Below, piece after piece: positions 25,442-35,914 of a stretch of DNA of 64,000 nt. The DNA is from Dentipellis sp. KUC8613 (lineage: Eukaryota; Basidiomycota; Agaricomycetes; Russulales; Hericiaceae): positions 124,001-188,000 of the forward strand of contig NSJX01000050.1 in the NCBI GenBank assembly GCA_002286715.1. Direction: 5' to 3'. Position numbers and translations under genes: made by a program. Under the pieces are notes generated by a model, which was not told where the DNA came from, did not search any database, and was given only the letters and a program-made list of their open reading frames with translations. Every line of letters begins with the position of its first letter. Position 1 is the stretch's first letter.

Positions 25442-27229
25442 ATGGCGAAGAAAAAGCCGCCAACACCCGCCGAATCACTTGAGGCTCGCGTTGTGCGTCT
25501 GGAGAAAGAGCTCATGGACGCAACGCACAAGAACGGTGCGCTTCAGAAGCAGTCTTCCAGGGAAAAGGAGGACTTTGAGCGACAGATCTCTCGCTTGAAA
25601 GAGGATATGGCGCAGGAGGCGAAGCGCATGGAGGAGTGTGTTGAGGAGGCTCGTCGCTCGCGGGATGAACTCAAGCAACTCAAGCAAGCATTGGAAAAGA
25701 ACGACAAGACGCTGAAGCAGGCCACGAGCAGGGCAGCAACCTACAAAGTTCAATTGGATACCTCGAAAGTCGAGCTGGCGAAGCTGCGCGCGCAGATGAA
25801 ATCGGCACCTGTGAGTAAATTCATGGCTCTCTTCATTGCTGGTGAACTCATCGGGAACCGCAGCCATCAGTCCGTGGAAGCGCGCCGACACCGAAAGTGG
25901 AGGCGCAGTCTACTGCTCCGCCTGAGATCAAGGTCAAGACCGAGGTATGCTGAGACTGCTTGAGCTATGACTAGATTATTCCTGACAATCTGCGAAGAAC
26001 GAAGAAGTTCCTCGGCTGAAGAGACCGACTACTTACCACCCTCAATCCTCAAGTAGTGATGAAGAGGGTAGCTCTAAGCGCAGAAAAACCGAACACAGAG
26101 AGGAGGTCAGTCATTTGTATCTCTCTGGTCGTGCCTCTAGCGATGGTCACTCATCGTGGCACGTTTTCTAGAGTAACACCCCATCAGCCTCTACCTCCGC
26201 ATCTACAGGAGCTTCCGTGAGCCCTAATCCCACTATCCTCGGTTGACTGATTGCTGAAATGGAAATGTTGGACAGAGCCAATTTGACTCTTCGGGACCAA
26301 GGAGAAGTCTACGACTCAAGAATCCTATAAAAGACACAACTGACGGGCCTCTGACGTCGGCTTCCGGCATTCCCATCGTCATCACCGCCCCAGATTCATC
26401 GCTCTCGGCTCTCCAGCAGCGCATCGCAGCCGTGACGACGTTCAACGTCCAGTTCTCCAACAAAGCCTCTCCCATAGGCGTCTCTCGCGCGTTTCTGGTA
26501 GCAGCGTATGGCATCAGCGGATCCATGTTCGGCAAGATCATGCCCGAGATGAACGTTCCACGGGGTACCACCCGACCCATTATCTTGCCTCGCCTCGAAT
26601 TTAGCCCCGGTCTCCCTGCGAGTCCTGGTGCACCCGGCACGATGCTGACGAACCGAAAAGACATTCTTCAGTGTGGACCTGTTTCTCTGTGGATCAAGAC
26701 GGTCCCAGACGAAGGGCTTTGGAAATATTTCGGGAATTACGATTTTGCGAGGAGCGTGCAGCCTCTTACGCCTGCTGAGGCATCTCGTTTCGATGAATCG
26801 GTTCGTCACTGCGATTTTTTTACAAGCGTGTGTTCAAGCTTTTTCTGTTCTCGTCAGACGGTCAGTGCGTGGGCCGCGTTGCTGTCGAGCAATGCATGGG
26901 ATTTCTCTCATGCGGAGCTGCGCGTCCGGCTTTGGCTTCGCAAGGTTGGCGCTGAAGCTACGGAAGCTGTTGTCGCCCACCACGTAGATCTTCTTCGCAC
27001 CAAGAAATCTCCGATTGTCCTTCACGAAAGCGATATCGCTGAGGCACTGCGGTCCTGGAAAGAGGTACGGGCGGAACGTATTGCATACTAGATTTCCTTT
27101 TTATGACCATAACTTGCCTTTTAGACTCTGCACGTTGTCACGATGCGCTGCGTTGGATATGACTACGACTTCCTGGCAGATATGGAGACGCGATGGCGCA
27201 AATGGCAAGCTGTCCAAGCGGTGCCGTAA
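25442..27229 (+). CDS. Coiled-coil / DUF6697-like nuclear protein, tandem copy 4
   Basis: The ATG at 25442 gives MAKKKPPTPAESLEARV. It has the longest coiled coil of the set, with REKEDFERQISRLKEDM and a further heptad region to AKLRAQM. A short exon ends at 25944 with VKTE (psi-K-x-E) before a GTATGC donor. The following exon has LKRPTTYHP, an acidic SSSSDEEG and SKRRKTE. The domain block reads SPIGVSRAFLVAAYG, MPEMNVPRG, PASPGAPGTMLTNRKDI, GPVSLWIKTVPDEGLWKYFGNYDF, AELRVRLWLRKVG, SDIAEALRSWKE and VVTMRCVGYDYDFLADME. It ends with TAA at 27227-27229. It is closest to the broken copy 2 in the domain. A nuclear role is inferred only from the basic clusters. Confidence 0.8.
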
Positions 27230-27878
27230 GTGTTCAGAACACGGTCAAAGGCGTTAGGGATTGGTACTTCCTTCTTCGACGTCACGGTTTCACCTCGCGA
27301 CTGCATGGTCTTCGTTTTTTTTCTACATATCGTGCAGCCTGTTTCCGCTACTCACCTTTTTACCTCTGTAATGTACCTCCCGGAAGTATAAATTTTTGTG
27401 CTGCTGTTTGAAAGCCTAGATCCTTGGAGATGGCTGCTCTCGGGTGCTATAACGCTTGGCGACTTGCCAGGGTCTAATTGAGAAGCATGCCGCGATGGCA
27501 ACAGGTGACTTGTTCGCTACTTGTGCTTCCTCGACTACTCTACCTTTGAGAAGTGCAACTCGACAACTCACCATCATCCAACTCGACCTCGACGCCACAG
27601 ATACAAGGTGGATGGACGCTCTGCCAGTGATGGAAAGAGGAGGCAATATTGTTCGCGTGTGCCGCCGTAAGCCGGTTCCCAATCCGGACGCTGCGCACGC
27701 TGCACCGCGTATGCTGCCGACAGCGCCAGTAGCCAGTGCTGCTCTGTTATATCACTTCGCTGCCTCACCAGCACCACGCCCTGCACTCTCCTTTGTCCCG
27801 CAACACCTCACCCATAAGCCCCTCTTTCCTCGACTAACTTTTCTTCGTAGCAAGGCAATTTGAGCAGCGGGGACCGTC
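27230..27878. other. Intergenic, no gene supported
   Basis: This lies between copy 4 and the saccharopine-dehydrogenase-like gene. A plus-strand ORF at 27456-27863 ends just before the next gene start and has no recognisable similarity. Confidence 0.45.
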
Positions 27879-29637
27879 ATGGCAGACATTCTGGTTCTGG
27901 GCGCCACTGGTACGTCCGCGTCATACTCGCCCTTGGCACCCTCAGGGTTCATACTGACCACTGTATTGCCTCTGCTCAATGTACTTCCGAATCTACATTC
28001 CATTTGATATCCGCATATGTCCTCGCACCGGCACATGAAGGCTACAGCGGCCGCCTCGTCACGCAATACCTCCTCGAGCACCCGCAGAGCACCAAATTTA
28101 CCTTCGCCATCGGCGTGCGCTCGCGCCAGAAGCTCCTCTCCTTCTTCCCCGACCTCCCCGCGTCCGTGCCCGTGTACGAGCTCGATGTGACGGACGAAGC
28201 CGAGGTGGACGCGGCCGTGCGGAAGGTGAAGGTCGTCGTGAGCACCGTCGGCCCGTACTGGCGGTATGGCACGCCCGTCGTGAAGGCCTGCGCGGAGCAC
28301 GGCGTGCACTATGTCGACATTACTGGAGAGACAGCGTGGATATACGAGATCATCCGCACGTGAGCGCGCTTGCTTCTCTTTTTATTGGTGCACGAGCATG
28401 CTGACCGCGTACAGGTACGACTACCTCGCGAGCAAGACCCATGCTATTATCGTGCCTTCGTGCGGGTTCGACTCGATACCGTCCGACATCGCCGTGCACC
28501 TGTCGAACAAAACACTCAAAGCCCTCGCGCCCTCGTCGTCCTCCGACATCGGCTCTAGCACGACCGCCGTATACTTCAAAGGCGGTATTGGCGCCGGTTC
28601 GTTCCAGACTGCCATCACATTCATCGAGGATGTCCCAGAGTCTAAGAAAGCGTTCATCTCGCGCGATTGGTGTCTCAGCCCTGGTGCGTTTCCTCCAAAC
28701 ACGCGCAATGTACGAAGCTTACAAGGCGTGTAGTGACTGGTGTCGTCTCGCCTCCTAACCGCCTCGTCTGGACTCTGCCGCACTCAACACCATCTATAAG
28801 CGGCGGGTTCTTCATCATGCGCGACGCGAACCGCGCCATTGTTCAGCGCACGGCAGGTCTGCTGGAATACCAGGCGCAGTCTTCTTCATTGTACGCGTCT
28901 TATTTCCGCTTTGCGCTGCAGTTACTAATTTCAACGTAAACGTTCAGTGACCGGAAGGAGCTGCAGCCGTACGGCACACGCTTCACATATGACGAATTCC
29001 TCGTGCAGTCGAACTTGATTTCTTCTGTTGTGCTCACGCTGGGATTCGCGCTCAGCGGGTTCTGTCTTGCTTTCTTCGCACCCGTGCGTGTTCTCCGCCT
29101 TCCAGTTCCTCCCACCATGCTGACATATTACTTCCACAGGCACGCTGGCTATTCAAGCGACTGATTCCATCCACCGGGACTGGTCCTTCTCCAGAGTACG
29201 TCCCGATCCTCTGAACACCGTCTTCATGCAACTGATTCCGAAATGAAGCACCCTCAAAAACGGATTCATGAAGTACATCAACATCACCTCGTCCACCTCC
29301 ACCCCCGGCACGCCCCCGACGCTCGTCAGGACCGTCATCAAGGGCGACGGCGACCCCGGTCTGACGCTCACAGCCAGTACGCCCCTCCCTCTCTCCCCTC
29401 CCCCCTCTCCTTGTCTCCTGTTTCTAAGTAACTGACGTCTGGTACACGCGCACAGTAATGCTCGTCGAGTCCGCCCTGTGCCTCCTCACGACGCCCGTCG
29501 CCGAGCTGCCCCCGCTCGCGCGCAAGGGCGGCATCTTGACGCCCATGACGGCGATGGGCGACGCGCTGGTCGAGCGGTTGAAGGAGACGGGCAAGTTTGC
29601 GTTCGAGAGCGAGGTGTTGGTCGGCAGCCAGAGTTAG
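27879..29637 (+). CDS. Saccharopine-dehydrogenase-like oxidoreductase (membrane-anchored)
   Basis: The ATG at 27879 gives MADILVLGATG and, after the first intron, YSGRLVTQYLLEH, a Rossmann nucleotide-binding start. Then come ELDVTDEAEVDAAV, VVSTVGPYWRYGTPVVKACAEHGVHYVDITGE split over several blocks, and IVPSCGFDSIPSDIAV. These are typical of the saccharopine dehydrogenase-like/trans-acting enoyl reductase family rather than true lysine-pathway enzymes. A hydrophobic segment, SSVVLTLGFALSGFCLAFFAP, lies in the C-terminal half and probably anchors the protein in a membrane or lipid droplet. The C-terminus resumes with GLTLTA, IMLVESALCLL and GGILTPMTAMGDALVERL, ending at TAG 29635-29637. There are about seven exons and roughly 430 residues. 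The substrate is unknown; lipid metabolism is plausible. Confidence 0.85.
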
Positions 29638-32600
29638 TTGGGAGGCTCGGCGAGTTGCGGTGGGTGGTGCGGTGGGACGGACATATCTAGACTTAATCTA
29701 TCAGATACACGCTATGCTGCCTCTTTCTAAACTATACTTTGAGGATCTCTCGGTGCTGGTTGTGTGTAGTCTTAGGTGCAGGCTGGAACGAAGGGAGCGA
29801 CTGGGATGTTCGAGTTTTATTTGAATTTCGGTGCGACGCGACGCGGTCACGTGGACTCGGGATCAGGTGGTTCATGGCTATTTCCCGGTCGGCGGTTCCT
29901 CTTTCTCCTCTTTTCTCTTCGCCTCTTACCCTCGGTCCCGACTTGCCTTCTCCAGCGTTCTTGTCCTTCATCATCAAGCACCAAGCACTCCAGGCCGTTT
30001 CTCATTCTCCCGTGCTCCGCATGTCGCGCCTCGCTCGCTTCACAATAGAGACGCCTGGGAACCTGTGGGAAGCACGGACAATTGGAATGAATGGACCTGC
30101 GTAGGCGTTACGTTGTGCGGGCACGACACGCGTACGAACGGGGTGCCATATCGGCTCGGGGCGTGCTGCGCACCTGCGCCCGCTCCAACTCCAACTCCAA
30201 CTCCAATTCTTGTTCACCGTTCTATCTTCGTGGACGAGGACGTGAACAATAGCGCCGTCCTGGATGGGATTGGATCGGATTGCATCTTCTCGAAGGGCGT
30301 TACAGAGACAAAGACAAAGAGGAAGAGGAAGAACAAGAAGAAGGAGGAGAAGATAACTTGGAAGCCCGCTCGCGGATACGGCCTCACAGTCTCACGCATA
30401 GCACAATCACAATCGCAATCGCAGTCACTACTATTGAAGCTAACAGTTGCGGTTACGTAGCGTCGCTTCGGATTCGGACGCTCTCACCCCGCACTCCCGA
30501 CGCTCAACAAAAGAAGCCCTTCTGAACAGGGCGTTCCTTTCGGCCATGACGCGAAGGCTCTGGCTGACAGGCGAAGTCTCGAAGTCGAAGCCCCGCGGCC
30601 GGATATGCGCGGGATCCGCTCGGCCGCTATTTTACTCGCTATTCGCTATCCGCTATCTGCTATCTATGCAAGCGGATCTCAATCTCAATTGCAGACGGCC
30701 GGCCGCGATGCAATGCAATTTACGCGTACGTACACCCTGGCAATACCCGCTTCCGCGTCGCGTCTTCTCAGGCGCTTTCTGCGCCCCGATAATTGAAGAC
30801 GGGCTTCGAGTTCGCATCGCATCGCGTCTAGATTCTAGATTCGTCTACGACGCCGTATTGTGTATTGTGTATCGTGTCTCGTGTGCCCCACGAATGGAAC
30901 GCTGCTCGCCGTCCTATCGTGCGCTGCGCTGCGAAGTGGCCAAGTGCGGAAGCCCGTTCGCGAGCTGATTATCGATCCGCAGCGCAGTGCGTGCGTGCGT
31001 GCGTGCGTGCAGGTGAGTGAGGTAGGTTTGAAATTCGGGATTCGTGCTGGTGCTGGTGTTGGTGCTTCTGCGTACATACGTGCTGACTTCTGGACTTATC
31101 GTAGGCTGGCATGGGCGCGTCCAATTGTGCGTCGTGTATTGCGTATCGCGTATCGTCCAGTGCGTATTGCATAGTGTTCAGTGCACGGTGCCCAGCGCGC
31201 GACGTGCTTCTTAATTTACCCCGCGCTTCGAATGACGTCCTGACCCGGCCGTCCGCGATCCGATAAGCAATATACGTAGGTATGCGCGGCGCCCCCTCTT
31301 CGGGAATGCACGCTAATTATTGGCTACGCCGCTTCGGTCGTCCGTCCACCCACGCTTGCTCGCTCGAGATTGGAATTGGATGGGATGGGATTAGACTCGG
31401 GTGTAGGGCGAAGGTTTGGTTTGCGTTATGGTTTGTGCTTCCTTCCGTCGGCCGAGCCCGTGTGCGATGATGAAATGGCGCTTCTGGACTGAACTGGGCT
31501 GGGGGGATGACGATTGGCGGATCTTGTCGGTGCGTGCCGTTTTGTCTCGTCATTGCACGCTACAGGGCTTCCGATCACGATCGTGCCAATCAGGGCTCCC
31601 GGAGCTGGAAACGCGGTGTGTCTGCGTCTCGAGGGGGAATGGAATTCTCAAGGTCTGGCTGGTCGGTGTCGGTGTCGGTGTCCGCAGGAATTTGCTATGG
31701 AGCAGCGCAAACTTCGCTGGCGCTGCTGCGGATCTTCACGCGTCATGGGCGAGATCTCGAAGCTCGAAGCTCGAAACTCGGCAATGCATCCTCACGATGT
31801 CCGTTAGCTGTGACGTGCGGGTCACGGTCGGTCGTAGCATCTTCTCGGGCTCGGCCGTACGGAGAAGGCTGCGACGACAGCTATACTCCCGACTGAGCCA
31901 TATCCCCAGGCCGTGGCTGCGCAAGGGCGCACAATGACGATCGTACTGGGGTACATCTTCCGGTGCCGCGCTCTGCCGCAAGGTCCCAGCGTCGAGCGTC
32001 GATCCGTCCATCAGCATTCACGCCGTCCAGAATCTGCCAGGCACTATCTGCACAAGGGCGTGCAAGTACCAAGTTCGACCGCTTGGGGATAGGTTTTCTG
32101 CACGTCGTCGTGAGGTTGCGCCCATCGTCTCTACCGCCGCGCCGCAAGAGCTCAGTGCTTGATGTCGATCTGTCTATCAGTATTCGTACTAACATTTATT
32201 GACAGGCTGGCGCTGGGCATGGGCCCACTCCATACATCATGCACTCGAGTGCGGCCGTATTTGCCCGCGCCACGTATCGCTGGCACGCTGTCTAGACAGT
32301 GGCGCGTGGTGCGTGGCGCATCAGCCCGACTAACTTCGTCGCTAGCGATCCCGGGTGGATTGGAATGCCGGTGTCTTTGGCAAGGCATATGGCGTCGCGC
32401 CTGGTGCTACCGTCATCGTGGTCCGTCGTTCGCCGTGGTGCGCTCATCGGCGTCTTGGACTTACATGGGCTCTGCGCGTGCTGCCGGGCGGATGGAGTCT
32501 GTGTCGTGCGTTGTGCACGGCACCAACCGTGGCCGGATCGAGGCGGTGTGTGGCGCATCAGCCCGACTGGCTTTGCGTTTCCGAATCCACATACGTGTCC

Positions 32601-34256
32601 AACGCCGACGTCCTCGACAAGATGGTGCTCTCCACCGCCGTCGTCCGTCGTCCGTCGGCCGTGCCGCTCCGTGCGTCAGCTCATCCGCATTCAAGTTAGA
32701 CTCAGGCTCCGCGCTGGGAACCTGCGCCGTGCGCCGTGCGCCATGCATCATGGGGATGCGCGACGGCGGTCGGCAGACGGTGGCGGGGCATGTCGGTCCG
32801 AGTGGCTCGCATACGGCCGAACATGCCAACAGGTGTGTACGCGAATGTTTGCTGGTGTCTGTGGCAGGCCCGGCGGGAGGCTCAGAGGCTGCGCCGTACG
32901 TCGTGGACGGCCGCACCCGCACTCGCCCAGATAGCAAACAGCAGCGCGTGGTGCATCGGCCGGATTACCTTCAACGCAACGTCGCCTGTCGGATTCACGT
33001 ATACATTCACACATACACCCGTTCCTTCTCGACTCAAAGTCACACCCGACGTCAGTGTCGGCGGTTATAGCGATGGAGATGGAGATGGAGACGGCGATGG
33101 CGATGGACCTGGTATTGATTGCGTCTGGCCCGTCGGCCAGATCTCCTGCATCCGTGGTCCGTGGTCATCTATCGGCGTGTTAGATTAGACTGTGAGTTTG
33201 GGTTTGGGTTTGGCCTAGGGTTGGTATCAGAGTCAGGGTGTCGGTTTCAGGGACGGCCGATCGAGGGCGCATGTATGCTCCGGCGGCCTAACGCACCCTT
33301 TCTGAGTGTACAGCTGGCGTGTGCGTGCTCTGTTAGCTGTATTTTCGGTTTGAGTTGCGTTGTGCTGGAGTCTGCTAAATCCCAATGGACAGCGCATACA
33401 CGCACTCCCCGCTCCCTTCCGACCGTACAGCGGGCACGTTTCCACGACGCACAGCGCACATCTAACCCCGAGCAAGCCTATACTCAAGGCAGTACCCGTA
33501 CCCGTACCCGTACGGTACCACTCACCTTCTACCCCCGCCTCTTTACATCCTCAGAACCCGCTTTTCATTCTACTAGTACCGCCCTTCGCGCATCGAACTT
33601 GAAAGCCGAATTGCACAGGTTCACATGCATGCGTTGTTGTGCTGTGTAGTCACGGTGCTCGGGAGTCGGACGTGCTGCGGGGCGTAGGATTGTCGTTTTC
33701 CGCACGGTGTATTGACGGAACGCAACAAAGTGCATAAACTGCAGTGCATAAACCACAGAATAACAGAATACAACACATAGTGCCTATGCACAGCTCGTAG
33801 AGCTCGAGCGACCGGCCACCGCACAGCAGCCTCCGAGATTCCTCACTTCGCCTCAAACCCACAGTACTATACCGAGCAGGCAGCGTGCACACGCACCCGT
33901 TGGCATGTCGATCCCCGAGGCACACCACAATATTCGCATCTGCATCTGCATCTGTATCACCCGAAGCCACACACACTAGTACTCCAGCGCATATGTATTA
34001 TGATCATGGGTACCGTATCACCTGAGCTTGAGCCTGAGCCTGGACCCGGGAGCGCGGCGCGACGATTATATGAGTGCGTGTTGGGCCTTGTGGGACGCGA
34101 TGGACGCATGGGTGCGCTTCTTTACGCATCGTCAGGGCGGTTGTCGTTATTATCGTCGTTGTTGTTATTGTCTCGTTGTGCGACGTGCGTACCGAATTAG
34201 CTCCCGCCGTGAGGAACGCGCGTTCCGAGACGGACGTGTACACAGCCTGCCTGCAC

Positions 34257-34276
34257 AACAACAACAACAACAACAA
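34257..34276. repeat. (CAA)n microsatellite
   Basis: About six to seven caa units in a row within the gene-free stretch. Confidence 0.8.
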
Positions 34277-35846
34277 GACCACTCGCGTTCACGGCCGCGC
34301 GTCTGTGCTCCTATTGGCATCCGGGCGCGGAGAAACAGATCTGCAGGGAAGAACGCAGGGTTCGATGCGATGCGACGCGTAACGGCGACCGTGCCTAGGG
34401 TGCTGTGCCGTGCTACGGCAAGATCGAAGCGCGGGGGGTTCCGCGCAGCGTGCAGGATGCAGCGTGGCTCGCAGCTGCCCATCTCGGCCCAGGGGAGTCT
34501 TGATGGAATGATCTGCGCGGGTCCGATGTTGCATGTTCTCTGTAAGCTGTAAGTTGTAAGCTGTAACCTTCCCAGACTGAGGGCGATCAGATGCGCGGAC
34601 GGGGGCCGTGTTGGTGTTGCGCTGAGAAGCGGGAAGCGGGAAGGGGGTGATGATGGGTGATGGGGATGGGGATCAGATGCGGTGGTGGGAGAAAGGGGAC
34701 GAGGTGAGGTCGGGATGTGCGTGCATTTGTTGCGCACAATTACCGCGCTGATGAGATCTGGTTCTGAAGCCTGAGTATCGTCGTGTGGTGTATGTGTATC
34801 AGTATCACGAGAAGGAGGCGTGTTGCTGCGAGTGTGGACGTGGACGTGGACGTGGGTGTGGGTGCGCGGAGGACTGATGATGATGGCGGAGTTGCGGCCG
34901 GGGCGTGCGGCGCGGGGCGCGGGGCGTAATGGTGATAGGTGATAGGCGCGGACACGCGGCTATCGACGGAGGACATGACGGGGCGAACGAGGACGGGGCG
35001 GGGCGCGGACAAAAGGGCGCGGTCGGGTGCAGTTACCACTTTGGCCGCGACGAGCGGCGACGTGGAGCATTCTTCGTTCTTCCGTGGGGGGACCACGGCG
35101 CGGAACGTGGATAGCACGGCGGCGTGTTCTCGAACCGAATTCGAATGGACGCAGGGCGACAGGCGGTGCGGCACGCGGGAAGCAGCGTCGATTGTGTAGC
35201 CAGGGCGGCAGGCAGTGGCGTGACGGCAGGAAGGGAAGGGAGCATGCCCCGTGACCGGGCGGCGCGAGCCGACGGGGGGCTTCTGTGTCATGATCGCTGT
35301 CAGCAGTCGCGCTCAGGGGCGGTCGAGTGGCAGCCGTTTCGTAGCGCGTGTCCTGTCCGCATATAGAAGCGCGTGCTGGGGCGCGGCGATTGGCTGCGCG
35401 CGGCCGAGGACGGGGCGAGATGCGAGGGGCACGGCGGACGTGGACGCTGGAAGCGGGGCGGTGGAGAAGGCTAGGCTGGGAGCGTGTGGGTGTGCTGTGG
35501 GCTGTTCGGTGGGCGGGCGGGGCAGGCATGCATGAGCCGCGAGCACGCCATCGCGGGGAGGTCCGCGGGAGACGAAAGCAGACGGCGCGAGGAGGGCTTC
35601 TCGGGTCTGAAACGTGGGATTGCGAAGAGGAAGGCGAAGCGAGGCGGACGCAGGCAGAAGAGAAGGCGCAGAAGGCGGTGTGCACGCCCGGATCTGGCGT
35701 GCAGCGTCGCGGAGCTCGAATGGGCTGGGGTGACTGTCACGCGAGGGCGCGTGTCACGCAGAGAACCCCGCCGAGAGCCAGGACTCGGTCAGAATACGAG
35801 GCTGAGATCTTCGCCGCGGGGACTGAGTCCATGCGACGCCCGCGCG

Positions 35847-35853
35847 TATATAA
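35847..35853 (+). promoter_or_regulatory. Candidate TATA box of the Mocos-like gene
   Basis: TATATAA lies 62 bp upstream of the ATG at 35915. Confidence 0.5.
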
Positions 35854-35914
35854 CCCCGCCGGCGAATGCTTGTCGCCCCCCGCCCAGTCTCGCGCTCCCT
35901 TTCGTCCGTCCACC

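Larger units (their letters stand above)
29638..35914. other. 6.3-kb gene-free stretch with simple repeats
   Basis: No ORF here has recognisable similarity, and no convincing exon set was found on either strand. The stretch is full of short degenerate simple repeats: ccaact near 30185, gaagaa-type near 30310, tgcg near 30990, tggaga/tggcga near 33075, cccgta near 33490, gcatct near 33937, caa near 34257 and gtggac near 34835. Three weak copies of a gcgcatcagcccgact-like core occur near 32320, 32553 and 32950. The last part is the upstream region of the Mocos-like gene. It could hold noncoding transcripts, which cannot be judged from sequence alone. Confidence 0.5.

Noticed and set aside
32159..33070. 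Plus-strand ORF of 303 codons in the gene-free stretch
   Set aside because: The other two plus frames and the minus strand are equally open. The Arg/Ser/Cys-rich composition looks like random GC-rich sequence and no domain is seen.
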